64,000 nucleotides of DNA from Bacillus sp. Cs-700 (GCF_011082085.1 NZ_CP041063.1:744001-808000), one strand, 5' to 3'. Positions 17,410-26,362 are shown, counted from the first letter of the stretch. The notes: generated by a model from the letters alone, not told the origin. Made by a program: numbers and translations.

Positions 17410-17447
17410 CTTATTTACTGTAATCGCTCCGAATTTGTATGTAAGAC
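17410..17447 (+). repeat. Array element, class C
   Basis: The core is CGCTCCGAATTTG followed by TATGTAAGAC. The left arm CTTATTTACTGTAATC pairs in part with the right arm. It ends 10 bases before the stop codon of the acetyltransferase. Confidence 0.75.
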
Positions 17448-17456
17448 ATTATATAA

Positions 17457-18026
17457 TCACTTCACACTTTTAAAATAATCTTCTTGAAGAAGACCATATA
17501 CAGCACAATCCTTATAATGATTATTAGCATTGCGAATCATATGCTTCATCGTGCCTTCTTGTTCCATTCCATTTTTAAGCATAATCTTTCCAGAGGCTGG
17601 ATTGTCAATATTATGTGCTGCTGATATTTTGTGAATGTTCATTTGTCTAAAGCCAAAATCTAGGACTGCTCTCAGGGCCTCAGTTCCATACCCCTTGTTC
17701 CACCATTTATAACCGATTGAATAACCTACTTCACAATTCTCTGTAATGTTATCAACATTGAAGAGATCAATGGCTCCAATTAATTCACCACTTGTTTTTA
17801 GTTCTATACCCCAATAACAGAACTCTTTTGAATCATAATTACTTACGATTTGTGTTACCCTTTCAATAGTTTCCGATACAGACTTGTGTGCACCTTTTAT
17901 AAGATTATCCATTACGCGATCATCACAAAGCCAATGATCAAATACACTTTGAACATCTGAAAGTTCAATTTTTCTTAGAAATAACCGATTCGTTTCTAGT
18001 ATTGGCGTACCTAAATAATTAATCAT
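17457..18026 (-). CDS. GNAT N-acetyltransferase, RimJ/RimL type
   Basis: The 189-residue protein opens with ILETNRLFLRKIELSDVQSV, typical of ribosomal-protein-type acetyltransferases. The acetyl-CoA loop reads GYKWWNKGYGTEA (Q/RxxGxG/A region), followed by NIDNPASGKIMLKNGM. It transfers an acetyl group from acetyl-CoA to an amine; the substrate is unknown. It is a single-gene unit between array elements at 17.41 and 18.09 kb. Confidence 0.88.
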   Translation of the reverse strand: MINYLGTPILETNRLFLRKIELSDVQSVFDHWLCDDRVMDNLIKGAHKSVSETIERVTQIVSNYDSKEFCYWGIELKTSGELIGAIDLFNVDNITENCEVGYSIGYKWWNKGYGTEALRAVLDFGFRQMNIHKISAAHNIDNPASGKIMLKNGMEQEGTMKHMIRNANNHYKDCAVYGLLQEDYFKSVK

Positions 18027-18085
18027 CTATTCACCAACCTTAACCATATCTATTATTCCTTTCTTCCCCTTACTTAGATAACCCT

Positions 18086-18158
18086 TCTTCAACTAAACTG
18101 CCTTAAGCCTACATAGAGCCCTTACTTTTTATTAAGCAATCGCTCGCTTTAACAGAAG
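18086..18158 (+). repeat. Array element, class B, weakened core
   Basis: CTTCAACTAAACTGCCTTAAG leads to ACATAGAGCCCTTAC, then TTTTTATTAAGCAATCGCTC with a damaged core (GCTTTAACAGAAG). The hairpin GAGC...GCTC remains. Confidence 0.65.
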
Positions 18159-18242
18159 AAAGGGCGTAATTCAATTGCAACCTAAGTGTATTTAAAACCA
18201 AAACTCACAGTAAATTGCAGACATTTCCGATGCAAATAATCT

Positions 18243-18438
18243 TTAATCAAGTATAAGAACAAATTCTTCTACATCTTTACCACGTGCGTTAGAAAACCCA
18301 CACCAGATTTTTTTTCTAGTGGGTTAAGAAGCTGTTCCAATCCCCGGGTCCTTAATTTAAATGCCGCCATATGTTTTACATCACGATCCTGTTGATGTTT
18401 AAAGAAAAACGGAAGATCATCTTCGGATCCATCTTACT
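18243..18438 (-). pseudogene. Decayed GNAT acetyltransferase
   Basis: On the minus strand one frame gives DGSEDDLPFFFKHQQDRDV, then KHMAAF, an N-terminal GNAT segment (compare LPIFFEHQLDPEANHMAAF in intact genes). Another frame gives GFSNARGKDVEEFVLILD and a stop at 18243, which is the usual GNAT C-terminus. The 100-odd residues normally between them, including the acetyl-CoA loop, are gone. Confidence 0.65.
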
Positions 18439-18446
18439 CTTGAAAA

Positions 18447-18464
18447 GCCCCAATTGTTGAATAG
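18447..18464 (+). repeat. Array element, degenerate core
   Basis: GCCCCAATTGTTGAATAG keeps the right half of the core (TTGTTGAATA); the centre is altered. It ends about 100 bases before the aldolase stop codon. The remaining bases to 18564 hold no gene. Confidence 0.45.
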
Positions 18465-18564
18465 ATAAATAATACTCACTTATATAGACAGGACAGCATT
18501 ATGGATTGATTACTAACAGAAAGATAGCATCATTGATATATTCCGCCCAATATTTTTCATAGTT

Positions 18565-19434
18565 TTAGAAAGAAGAGAGTAATTTATCTAATTTCTTGTT
18601 TAATCCATTAGTCGTCCCCGTAACAGGTAATCTAGTTTCGGGAGATTGTATTAAACCTTTTTTATAAAGAATATATTTTAAAGGTGCTGGATTTGTCTCT
18701 TGAAACAGCAGATTCGTAATCGGATATACCTTTTTCCATACTTTCAATGCATCATTATGATTATTTTTTTGTAGTATGTTAAAAATGTCCAAGAAATCAC
18801 TTGTCGCTAAATGAGAAGAAGCTAAAATTCCACCTGCACCACCTAAAGTTAAGTGGTGGTAATAAGAAGCATCTTCTCCTGTTAGATTAGAAAAGCCTTC
18901 TATTGGATTCATAAGTAACTCTAAGGATTGTTTCAAGTTCCCTCCAGAATCTTTAATTCCTATAATATTCTTGCATTCTGCTAATTTATAAACGGTTTCA
19001 TTATCTATATTCCGACCTGTCCGATAAGTAACATTATAGATCATTATTTTTAAATCCGTTGCTTCTGAGATTTGTAGAAAATGATTATAAATTCCATCTT
19101 GACTCGGCAGGTTGTAATAAGGTGAAACAGATAATATGCCATCAACTTTATATTTTTCAACTACTTTTAACTGTTTGATTACCTTTTTTGTGTAATTTCC
19201 TCCAAGTCCGACGAATACGGGAATACGCCTGTTTACCACTTCAAGTGTTTTATCAAGTACCATTTCAAATTCATCTTCCTCAATCGCAGGGCTTTCACCT
19301 GTTGTTGCTAATGGGATTAAACCTGAAACCCCATGGTTTACGTAGTAATCAACTAATTTTGAATATGATTCAATATCGACTCCTCCATTGTGAAAAGGTG
19401 TTATAATCGGTAACCAGAGTCCTTCGATTTTCAT
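18565..19434 (-). CDS. DapA/N-acetylneuraminate lyase family aldolase
   Basis: A 289-residue TIM-barrel pyruvate-dependent class I aldolase. The Schiff-base Lys is in GIKDSGGN (Lys161), Tyr133 is in IYNVTYRTG, and ATTGES (residues 43-48) is the family's GTTGE. Substitution of the first Gly and the later region (ETNPAPLKYILYKKGL) argue that this is not the housekeeping dihydrodipicolinate synthase. It may act on a sugar acid or a similar keto acid. It is a stand-alone unit. Confidence 0.85.
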   Translation of the reverse strand: MKIEGLWLPIITPFHNGGVDIESYSKLVDYYVNHGVSGLIPLATTGESPAIEEDEFEMVLDKTLEVVNRRIPVFVGLGGNYTKKVIKQLKVVEKYKVDGILSVSPYYNLPSQDGIYNHFLQISEATDLKIMIYNVTYRTGRNIDNETVYKLAECKNIIGIKDSGGNLKQSLELLMNPIEGFSNLTGEDASYYHHLTLGGAGGILASSHLATSDFLDIFNILQKNNHNDALKVWKKVYPITNLLFQETNPAPLKYILYKKGLIQSPETRLPVTGTTNGLNKKLDKLLSSF

Positions 19435-19661
19435 AAAAAACTCTCCCTTATAATGTTTTCAATAAGTGTATAGTTTTAATATTTAATGTAGAATCTGAGT
19501 ATCCTTCAAACTAAATATTTCATCATTTCTCTTTTAAATGCAGACGTTTGTTGAAAATGTTTGCAGTTTAATCTAAAATTTTACACGCTCTTTTAATAAT
19601 TCATCTTTCCAAATTTCAAAAATTAACGTATGAATCCCGCCTGTATTTTGCTTGAAATAGA

Positions 19662-19883
19662 CTACTCATTAACAGGTCTTCTTTTATGTTTTTCATTAAT
19701 TATTTTTTTGTTTAATATTCTAACTTCACCAACCATTAGCAACCTCATATCCTCTACTATATACTTTGCTAACTCTTTGTCAGTAATGTCATCTTCATCA
19801 ATATCAAGCCGGAATTCCTGCCCTTGTATACCACCGCCATTAGTAAATTCGATCTCAAAATCAAATTGAACTCTTTTATCCAT
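19662..19883 (-). CDS. Small protein of unknown function
   Basis: A 73-residue acidic protein: VQFDFEIEFTNGGGIQGQ, then FRLDIDEDDITDKELAKYIV, and a basic end (KKIINEKHKRR). It looks like a complete small domain. I have a faint memory of similar short proteins labelled cyclase, but cannot support a function. The upstream region 19435-19661 shows no array element core. Confidence 0.6.
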   Translation of the reverse strand: MDKRVQFDFEIEFTNGGGIQGQEFRLDIDEDDITDKELAKYIVEDMRLLMVGEVRILNKKIINEKHKRRPVNE

Positions 19884-19950
19884 TTCGAAGCCACCTTTAA
19901 TTCGTTATGAAGTGTTATTTCATACATATTCTAGTTAATTTAAAGAATTA

Positions 19951-20013
19951 CCTTCCTGAACTAAACCTGCCGTAAGTCAATAAAAAAAGAGCTACGATTA
20001 GCTCCTTGAATGC
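19951..20013 (+). repeat. Array element, class B-like, with a terminator hairpin
   Basis: CTTCCTGAACTAAACCTGCC resembles the left end at 18.09 kb. GAGCTA and TAGCTC pair, and TTTTTTTA follows on the minus strand. The core is reduced to GCTCCTTGAATG. Confidence 0.55.
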
Positions 20014-20112
20014 TTAACACATGCCCCTGTTTGTTGAAGAAGTAATCTGCTTAAAAAATTAAATCCTCATTGGAATTCAAATTTTACAGATCTAAAAGAT
20101 AGATCTTCTAAT

Positions 20113-20194
20113 CAATCTTTAGCATTTTTATCAACGAATAAAATCTCATATAAAGCGTTCGTAATAATACAGTCATATGGATTGGACGATGTGA
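20113..20194 (-). pseudogene. N-terminal remnant of a YdcF-like gene
   Basis: The minus strand reads SNPYDCIITNALYEILFVDK and soon stops at 20113. This resembles the first residues of the intact gene at 52877 (MSNPHDCITDFIFVE). The 45 bases upstream (AACCCTTTCGT, AACTTATGTGG on the plus strand) also match the leader of that gene, including the adjacent element. Confidence 0.6.
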
Positions 20195-20230
20195 TTAACC
20201 CTTTCGTAAAAAACTTATGTGGAAGAATAA

Positions 20231-20266
20231 CCCTATTCAATAATTGCTCCGAGATAACGGAACGAT
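20231..20266 (+). repeat. Array element, class C
   Basis: The left arm CTATTCAATAATT, centre GCTCCGA and right arm GATAACGGAACG. The left arm and leader match the copy at 52.92 kb; the right arm does not. Confidence 0.75.
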
Positions 20267-20422
20267 AAAGAAATGCCTTGAAAAGGTGTAAGGGTTATAA
20301 CTGGGGGAGCGTCAGGGAAATGCGGATTTACAACGATAAGGACATTCTAAATTAAAAAGCCTAACTTCTCTGCAAAACAAAATAGAGAAAGTGAGCTTTT
20401 CAGTTAATTCATTATTTTTAGC

Positions 20423-21055
20423 TCAGCTATTTAATGAATTCATTAACTGGAAGAAATATTCAAGTTTATGAGTCTTATTTAGGTTATACCATGAATGCAA
20501 TACATCTGTTGTAAATACATCTAATTCATTCAGTACTTCCATTGCGAATTCCAGAGGAGCTATTCCTGATGCAGTAACTAAATTCTCATCAGATACCGCA
20601 GATCCCAACTCATAAAACTTTTCTCCTTTATAGCTAGGACATACCATTTTAGTATATTCTAAGTTATTACTTGTATGCTTTCTAGTATCTAAGTAACCCA
20701 TATTGGCGAGGCCCTCAACTGCACCACAAATTGCAGCAACAATAGTCCCAAGCTTTAAAGCTTGGCCTATTCTTTCCAACATTGGTTGATGAAGATCTTC
20801 ACTCCAAGTAGTCCCTCCTGGTAAAATTAAAAGATCTTTACTCTTAAGAGTACATTCATCAAGGGAAATATCTGGTTTTATGCTCAGTCCTCCCATAGTA
20901 GTAATCATTTCTTTATTAACTCCTACTGTCATAACTTTTAAAGGTGCTAAACCTTTTTTGAAATATCTTCCTGAGTTTAGTTCAGCAATTAAATATCCAT
21001 ATTCCCAGTCCGACATTGTATTAAAAACATATAGAAAAACTTTTTTTGTTTGCAT
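20423..21055 (-). CDS. DJ-1/PfpI family protein
   Basis: A 210-residue class I glutamine-amidotransferase-like protein. The nucleophile elbow is AAICGA (Cys110), preceded by DLLILPGGTTW and followed by VTASGIAPLEFA. The family includes glyoxalase III, chaperone and protease-like members. It lies after a WYL regulator gene in the same unit, with a long hairpin between, so the regulator may control it. Confidence 0.87.
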   Translation of the reverse strand: MQTKKVFLYVFNTMSDWEYGYLIAELNSGRYFKKGLAPLKVMTVGVNKEMITTMGGLSIKPDISLDECTLKSKDLLILPGGTTWSEDLHQPMLERIGQALKLGTIVAAICGAVEGLANMGYLDTRKHTSNNLEYTKMVCPSYKGEKFYELGSAVSDENLVTASGIAPLEFAMEVLNELDVFTTDVLHSWYNLNKTHKLEYFFQLMNSLNS

Positions 21056-21092
21056 TCAATAACACTCCCAATCGCAATTTATATAGCAATTA

Positions 21093-21134
21093 TAAGATAA
21101 CTTCCCTGACAGTTAACGTCAGGGAAGTTATCTT
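21093..21134 (-). terminator. Long hairpin between regulator and DJ-1 genes
   Basis: AAGATAACTTCCCTGAC and its perfect complement form a 17-bp stem around AGTTAAC. It directly follows the stop of the WYL gene on the minus strand, so it should separate the two transcripts or reduce read-through. Confidence 0.8.
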
Positions 21135-22092
21135 ACTTGTGAAATTCTATTAATTCCGACAGAACTTCAACAAGTCTTTTCTTAAGGGTTATTGGTTCAA
21201 TAACTTTAATAGACTTATTGTACGGCAAAAGTAAATAAGGTACATATGTATGTATTATATTTTTTTCAAGAAGAAAAACTGCTTGATTTGAAGTCCGTTC
21301 TTGTAAATAATGTCCTAAAAACCAATGTTGGCAAATATCAGCCAATACACTTTTATCCCCATTAATAACCAAAGAAATAATCCCTTCCTTATCTTCTATA
21401 GTTGGAAGCAGACTTTTTATAAAAAAGTCACGAGCTGCAAAATTTTCTGGCCGGTTAAACTTATTTTCGGTTAGCATTAGACTTTCAATTCGATCTACTC
21501 TAAAACTACGGATATCATTCCTAAGATGACAAAATCCAATCATATACCACTTATTATTCCAATAGATAATTCTGTACGGATCGACCAATCTATCATTTGA
21601 TTGCTTTTCGCTACTTTTATGGTAAAGAATTTTTACTGAGTACTCGTCAGTTACGGCATGCTCCAACTCTTTCAAAAGATGTTCAATAGAGAGTGAGCTT
21701 AATCGACTTATTACTTCAAGACTAGTTAAACTTTGGTTTATCTTTGTTTCCTGCTCTTGATTTGAGTATTTACTTAATTTTGAAATGGCCCTATTCAGTG
21801 CTTCACCTCCATAGTATCCGGCTTCTTCTGCAAAAACAGCAGCGTGATACAATGAAGTTTGTTCCTCAAAATCAAAGAATAGAGGAGCCTTAATAAAATT
21901 ATTCATTAAAGTGTATCCACCGTTATGTCCTGGTTCTGAAATGATAGGTACGCCACTTGTTGAAATTGTATCAATATAACGATACACCGTCCTTATATTC
22001 ATCTCTAACTTTTCTGAAATTTGTTTTGCAGTCATTTTTTCACCTGAACGAAGCATCCATAGAATGGCTAACATATTGTCAATTTTAGGCAT
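21133..22092 (-). CDS. HTH/WYL-domain transcriptional regulator (YafY/YobV type)
   Basis: A 319-residue regulator with an N-terminal HTH_11 domain (MTAKQISEKLEMNIRTVYRY, about 20-39, then GGYTL) and a WYL domain (DPYRIIYWNNKWYMIGFC, about 170-187, and RSFRVDRIE). WYL domains sense small ligands or nucleic acids. Its unit also holds a DJ-1/PfpI gene, a pairing seen with other YobV-like regulators. Confidence 0.88.
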   Translation of the reverse strand: MPKIDNMLAILWMLRSGEKMTAKQISEKLEMNIRTVYRYIDTISTSGVPIISEPGHNGGYTLMNNFIKAPLFFDFEEQTSLYHAAVFAEEAGYYGGEALNRAISKLSKYSNQEQETKINQSLTSLEVISRLSSLSIEHLLKELEHAVTDEYSVKILYHKSSEKQSNDRLVDPYRIIYWNNKWYMIGFCHLRNDIRSFRVDRIESLMLTENKFNRPENFAARDFFIKSLLPTIEDKEGIISLVINGDKSVLADICQHWFLGHYLQERTSNQAVFLLEKNIIHTYVPYLLLPYNKSIKVIEPITLKKRLVEVLSELIEFHK

Positions 22093-22378
22093 ATAATTCC
22101 TCCTTTATATGAAATTTATTTTCTATTATTTTTTCCTATTTTTGGTATTCTTTTCCGATAGCTTTCTATATAATGTGGCCTTTGCAGGAGCATTCTTTAC
22201 ATTAGTTAGGGGTACCGTCAGAAAAATGCGGATTTATAAAACTAAGCCTATTTACCTGACAATTCCAGCGTGTTCTTCATTTTCACTTCTCAAGATTAAA
22301 AGCTATTTACCGTTCGCTCTTTGCCACCTTCTACGTTTACTATAAACATAAAACAATGCCCCCTAAAAAAGCGTCACC
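22093..22378. other. Non-coding stretch upstream of the WYL gene
   Basis: No supported gene. A GGGGTACCGTCAG...AAATGCGGATTTATAA stretch (22208-22237) matches one at 20302-20331, so the two flank the regulator/DJ-1 unit. Confidence 0.4.
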
Positions 22379-22478
22379 TAATACCAACTATTTCAAATCC
22401 CCTCACATAACTCAATCTTTTATTTCAGATAAATAGAGCCTATCTTATTACAGATACGCTCCGACATTGTGGAAGATT
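22379..22478 (+). repeat. Array element, class A (long form)
   Basis: The element begins TAATACCAACTATTTCAAAT. The hairpin GAGCCTATCT...AGATACGCTC is next, then a core altered to CCGACATTGTGGAAGA. On the minus strand a TTGAGT box and an AATAGT box are 17 bases apart. Confidence 0.88.
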
Positions 22479-22533
22479 AGTTTTAATAGGATTGAAACTA
22501 TACAAGGGAGTCTTCCTCAGAAAATAGTCTGTC

Positions 22534-23001
22534 TTAAACAAAATTGATCTGCTCTATCATGTGACCAATATTTCCTTCTCCAGTATATAAGGACATATTA
22601 AAAAAGTTATTATCTAAATTAGACCAATAAAGAATAATTTCATCATCTGAAAATGATACACCCCTTTTTAATCTACCAACATATACTTCAACGTAACAAT
22701 CTTGAAAATAGTATTCAAAATCCATTAAATGATGGAGAGTTATTTCCCTTCTAGAAATATTGGTTTCTTCAAGAAGCTCTCTATACGCAGCATCTATACC
22801 TTTTTCTCCATCTTCAATTTTTCCGCCTACCAAATTACTTAGTCCTTTATAAGGGTTCTTTAACCTTTCACAAAACATTATAACCCTGCACCTTATCACA
22901 TTCTTATTAAATAAATCAAGAAGACTTAGAATCGGGATAAGCTCTAGAATTTTCCCTACATTAGTGTTAATTAAGATCAATATTCCCCACATATTGAACA
23001 T
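22534..23001 (-). CDS. Nudix hydrolase, N-terminus doubtful
   Basis: The Nudix box is complete (GGKIEDGEKGIDAAYRELLEETNI), so it should hydrolyse nucleoside diphosphates linked to another moiety. The preceding LKNPYKGLSNLVGGK is typical of the 8-oxo-dGTP/MutT branch. The first ~41 residues do not look like the usual Nudix strands, and the open frame overlaps the end of the lipoprotein gene by 35 bases. A start at an internal ATG (22878) would give 114 residues. No array element separates it from the lipoprotein gene, suggesting a deletion that joined two units. Confidence 0.75.
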   Translation of the reverse strand: MFNMWGILILINTNVGKILELIPILSLLDLFNKNVIRCRVIMFCERLKNPYKGLSNLVGGKIEDGEKGIDAAYRELLEETNISRREITLHHLMDFEYYFQDCYVEVYVGRLKRGVSFSDDEIILYWSNLDNNFFNMSLYTGEGNIGHMIEQINFV

Positions 23002-23425
23002 CTCCCATATCAGAAGACAGCTTCACTTCTAAGATATAGTTACCTTTTGAATCTGGAAATTGAAAACCCTTAGATTTATTTACTGGCAATTCAATCTCTT
23101 CATTGTTTTGCCACAGAGAGACTTGAAACTCTTCTATTTTAAAATCAGAATGTCCAAATTCTATGTTTCCCTCTGAACCAGCATTGACCTCAATTTTATT
23201 CTGTTCGATTCCTAATGATTGAAAGTCAATAACAGTTTTTTTGTATTCCTCATTAGGACCTTCCCAATTCACGGATGCTTCTTTAAGTTCATATGAATCA
23301 TAGTCTTTTAGGTGATGGTACCAAACTGTCATTGTTGGAGGAGTGAAATCGTACTCCTCACCGATACAGGCTGTCAATAAAAAGATACAGCATAAACTTA
23401 CTATCAAAAATATTGAACGAATCAT
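22967..23425 (-). CDS. Lipoprotein of unknown function
   Basis: A 152-residue protein with a signal peptide and lipobox (LLTACIG, Cys at about 20). The following domain is rich in beta strands and acidic residues (YDFTPPTMTVWYHHL, KGNYILEVKLSSD) and looks like an immunoglobulin-like fold. The ATG at 23425 follows AGAAAGGAA. No family was recognised. Confidence 0.7.
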   Translation of the reverse strand: MIRSIFLIVSLCCIFLLTACIGEEYDFTPPTMTVWYHHLKDYDSYELKEASVNWEGPNEEYKKTVIDFQSLGIEQNKIEVNAGSEGNIEFGHSDFKIEEFQVSLWQNNEEIELPVNKSKGFQFPDSKGNYILEVKLSSDMGDVQYVGNIDLN

Positions 23426-23482
23426 TATCAATTCCTTTCTCTTTAATGTTCAAATAACTGCAACTTTGGAGCATAAAGCAAA

Positions 23483-23517
23483 CACTCTCTTAAACTATTG
23501 CTACGAGATTGTTGCAG
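23483..23517 (+). repeat. Array element, degenerate
   Basis: TTGCTACGAGATTGTTGCAG differs from the core by a C-to-A change in the centre and a C within the arm. It lies 9 bases before the stop of the next gene. Confidence 0.6.
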
Positions 23518-23525
23518 ATAACATT

Positions 23526-24002
23526 TTAAGATTGTTGGAAACCATACATCGCAATAAATACTAAAATGCCAGATAAAGATATGCCTATAATATTTAGCAG
23601 AACAAGACTACCTTTGACCTTACCTTTAATACCACCCAAAGCTAATATGAATCCCAAAACACCTAGTATCAAAGGTAAAAAGATGCTTACGTTAATGACA
23701 ACAACATATAATTCATTACATATATAGAATTTTTTATAGCAAATAGCGACTTTATTGGAAACAACACCATTTGATGGTTTTAAAGTCAATATTGCAATAC
23801 AACAAATCCCTGAGATTGTTATATACTTATCACAAGAAAATATTGCAATATATGCAGTAACTCCCCAATTAGAAGTTAGACGATAAAGTTTGTCCGTTGA
23901 TTTCCGCGGGGAGGGAGTGGGATCATCCTCGGCATAACCGCCTGAGGTCTCCCACTCCCCTACGCTACAATCAACTAAGATAGTTAACACCAAAAAGAAC
24001 AA
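23526..24002 (-). pseudogene. Small membrane protein gene interrupted by inserted DNA
   Basis: Only the two ends look native: MFFLVLTILVDCS at the start, and two hydrophobic segments at the end (VSIFLPLILGVLGFILALGG and GSLVLLNIIGISLSGILVFI). The part between is encoded by 23727-23965, which is a decayed copy, on the other strand, of the unit at 54.72-55.16 kb. The frame stays open by chance. The original gene was probably a small DUF4190-like membrane protein. Confidence 0.65.
23727..23965 (+). pseudogene. Internally deleted copy of the 54.7-kb plus-strand unit
   Basis: From TTGGAAACAACACC (23755) the plus strand encodes the first 7 residues of the 54.7-kb protein. It then jumps in frame to its second half (GFKVNIAIQQIPEIV...) and ends at 23886. 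The following GACGATAAAGTTTGTCCG, TTGATTTCCGC and GTCTCCCAC stretches match 55.06-55.14 kb, ending where the inverted array element would be. Confidence 0.75.
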
Positions 24003-24076
24003 AGTTTATACTTCAGTGACATTCATCTTAGGATAAGTTCCCTCAATTAAATTAACCGTTTTATGGATTAATACTA

Positions 24077-24118
24077 GGAACCTCTTATTCCAGATAAGCT
24101 CCGATATAATGGCAGACC
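24077..24118 (+). repeat. Array element, class A short form
   Basis: The hairpin part CCTCTTATTCCAGATAAG is followed by GCTCCGATATAATGGCAGAC. It ends 26 bases before the next stop codon. Confidence 0.75.
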
Positions 24119-24144
24119 TAGTATAGAGTTACTATTTATTTGTA

Positions 24145-24687
24145 CTACAAAGTTTTAATCTTATCCAATATTGCATCGATAATATCAATAACCTTTAATG
24201 TTCCATCTACTATGAAGTCTGAGTTGGGCTTTATTGCATTTTCCATTTCTAAATAGGCGACTCTACCGAATTTCAAATAATAATTTAATTCATCATTGAT
24301 TTCGATAGAAGTGCTTTTAGGGTGATCTCTTAGAATTCCTCTTGCGATAGCTATGTCCAATGGAGTATCAATATAAATCGATAGATCAATAAATCCCTTC
24401 AATTTATCATTCTTATATGAGAATGGATAATCAATTATTATGTATGCAGGAGGTTCTTTTCTTTCTGAAAATGATATTAAATCTGCTATGAGGGGTTCCA
24501 AAATCCACTGGTTATAATCAGGTCCGTTCTCAACCCATTTAATGATATCATCTGGTGCTCCTTCAAAATCATAGTCGTCAAAATACAGCGTTTCAGAAGT
24601 GCTTAATCTTTGTCTTAACTCGTTCGTTACTACAGTTTTTCCACCACCTGAAACCGAAGAAATTGTTATTACTTTTGTCTTAGCCAC
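24145..24687 (-). CDS. Uridine-kinase-like P-loop kinase
   Basis: A 180-residue P-loop NTPase with Walker A SSVSGGGKT (residues 10-18), an acidic substrate site YFDDYDFEGAP (35-45), a DYPF segment and a LID-like region (RGILRDHPK). The fold is that of uridine/phosphoribulokinase-type kinases, so a small-molecule kinase is likely; the acceptor is unknown. It lies 40 bases after the broken serine hydrolase gene without an intervening array element. Confidence 0.8.
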   Translation of the reverse strand: MAKTKVITISSVSGGGKTVVTNELRQRLSTSETLYFDDYDFEGAPDDIIKWVENGPDYNQWILEPLIADLISFSERKEPPAYIIIDYPFSYKNDKLKGFIDLSIYIDTPLDIAIARGILRDHPKSTSIEINDELNYYLKFGRVAYLEMENAIKPNSDFIVDGTLKVIDIIDAILDKIKTL

Positions 24688-24727
24688 TTATTAACCTCCC
24701 CTCATTTCACCTTTGTTAAATAATGTG

Positions 24728-25770
24728 CTATTTCTTACATGCATCTGCAGCAATATTACTAAACTCTTTAAGATAATAGAGATAGTTTTCCTTTCCGTAG
24801 TTGTATCTCTTGTTATACATCTTTGCGATAACCACACCATATTTTGGAATAACAAGTAACGTTGGACCAGTGACACCGAGAATTTGATAAGATCCAGCTG
24901 GTACCCGGTCACCTAATTCGCTCATTTCTCTAGGTTTATCATGAACAAACCAGAAAAATCCGTTTCGAGGTAATTCTTTATCTATTTCATTAGGAGTATG
25001 TATTTCATTAGCTAATTCAATAACTTCTTTTGGTACAATTTGTTTGTTATTAAACATTCCCTTATTTAAGAAGAGACTACCCCAGCTTGCAAATTCTTGG
25101 GTAGACACAAAAAGGTTAGACTCCATGCCATTATCCGCGTACTTCCCGTTGTGTCTTCTCCATCCTTCTCTGGATCAATAATGACACTTACCAAATCAAC
25201 ACTATCTTCAGTTTCCCACCAAGTTTTGTGAAATCCCATTGGGACAAATACTTTTTCACGTAATAGTTCAGTAAATGGTTTACCATATAATTTATTGATT
25301 AACTGCGTAATAAGCTTAATGTTTATTCCTCTATATGCCCAACTTTCACCTGGTTTGAACTCTCTTATTAGTTCACCATTCGTACATTCATTTAATCCAT
25401 GAGTGTGAGTGACCAAATGCCTTATTTTAGTCTCACCAAGTATTTCAGGATCCAGATCATCAAAGTAACGACTTACGTAATCATCAATATCACTTATTTT
25501 TTTATCATAGATAGCGTAAGCGACACACAACCCTAAATAACTTTTTCTCGCAGAAGCTACATTAAATTTAGAACTCTCGGTGATTGGACTTGTATTATTA
25601 TTGGAGTGGGTTCCACTATAATGCTCCAAAGCAACCTTATTGTCTTTAAGTATCAATAAAGAAGCTGCTGAGCTTTGATTTAACTTTTTAATATTTTCAA
25701 CCCAAGAAACTAATTTCTCATAACTTGCTTTCACTCTAAGAATCTCTCCCTCCATCAAACTTAATACCAA
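24728..25770 (-). pseudogene. Serine hydrolase (class C beta-lactamase family), frameshifted
   Basis: The N-terminal part has the SxxK catalytic motif in NVASARKSYLG, then RHLVTHTHGLNE and YRGIN. It leaves frame near 25138: one frame reads TRIMAWSLTF and stops at 25066, while the neighbouring one gives YADNGMESNLFVSTQEFASWG, the natural continuation, and runs to 24728. A single base change in length would restore a 347-residue enzyme. Its relatives are penicillin-binding esterases and beta-lactamases. Confidence 0.85.
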
Positions 25771-25850
25771 TTATTTCAAAACCTTACAATTAACTCAATA
25801 CAAAAAAGAACTTATTTTAATACAGATAAGCTCCGAGATTGCTGAATAAT
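25762..25850 (+). repeat. Array element, class A (long form)
   Basis: It starts TAATACCAATTATTTCAAAA, has a weaker hairpin (GAACTTATTTTAATACAGATAAG) and the core GCTCCGAGATTGCTGAATAA. It overlaps the 5' end of the hydrolase gene. The minus-strand TTGAGT and AATAAT boxes are 17 apart. Confidence 0.88.
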
Positions 25851-25900
25851 TGGATTCAAGATAAATTTTAAAATTAATATATCTAATTTATTTATGTAAT

Positions 25901-26362
25901 TTAGGCGAAACTGCTATCTACTTTTTTAAAATACGGCTCTATATAACTTCGATATTCATCAGTTAAACCTTCAGGCAAATTATTAAGGTTGAAATATTCT
26001 ACTTCTATAGACTCAGAACGATCGATTTCAAAGTTTCCGTTCACATCATTAGCGAGGTAAACAGCTGTTACGGAATATAACTCATCACCATTGGAAACCT
26101 TCACGTAATATTCTGGACCAGAGAAAACATCTAACAATTCAAGGTCACCAACTTTAAGTCCTGTTTCTTCTTTTACTTCTCTCCTAGCTGTATCTTTCAG
26201 GCTTTCACCAAGCTCCATCAGCCCGCCAGGCAAACCCCAACCTCCATCAGTCCGGTGTTGTAGTAACAACTCTCCCTTTTCATTAATAATCAAAACAACT
26301 GCGCCTGTTAATATTAGTGGCTTATGACCAACTAAGCGCCTTAAATCTTTTACATAATCCAT
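25901..26362 (-). CDS. Nudix hydrolase
   Basis: The 153-residue protein has a perfect Nudix box at about 47-69 (GLMELGESLKDTARREVKEE, then TGL) after GGWGLPGG. LVGHKPLILTGAVVLI opens the fold. Its type (MutT/ADP-ribose pyrophosphatase-like) cleaves NDP-X compounds; the substrate is unknown. It is one of three Nudix genes in the array, and each is in its own unit. Confidence 0.9.
   Translation of the reverse strand: MDYVKDLRRLVGHKPLILTGAVVLIINEKGELLLQHRTDGGWGLPGGLMELGESLKDTARREVKEETGLKVGDLELLDVFSGPEYYVKVSNGDELYSVTAVYLANDVNGNFEIDRSESIEVEYFNLNNLPEGLTDEYRSYIEPYFKKVDSSFA

Noticed and set aside
23526-24002. A 158-residue intact protein
   Set aside because: Its middle is encoded by the antisense of a segment shared with 54.7 kb, so the continuous frame is accidental.
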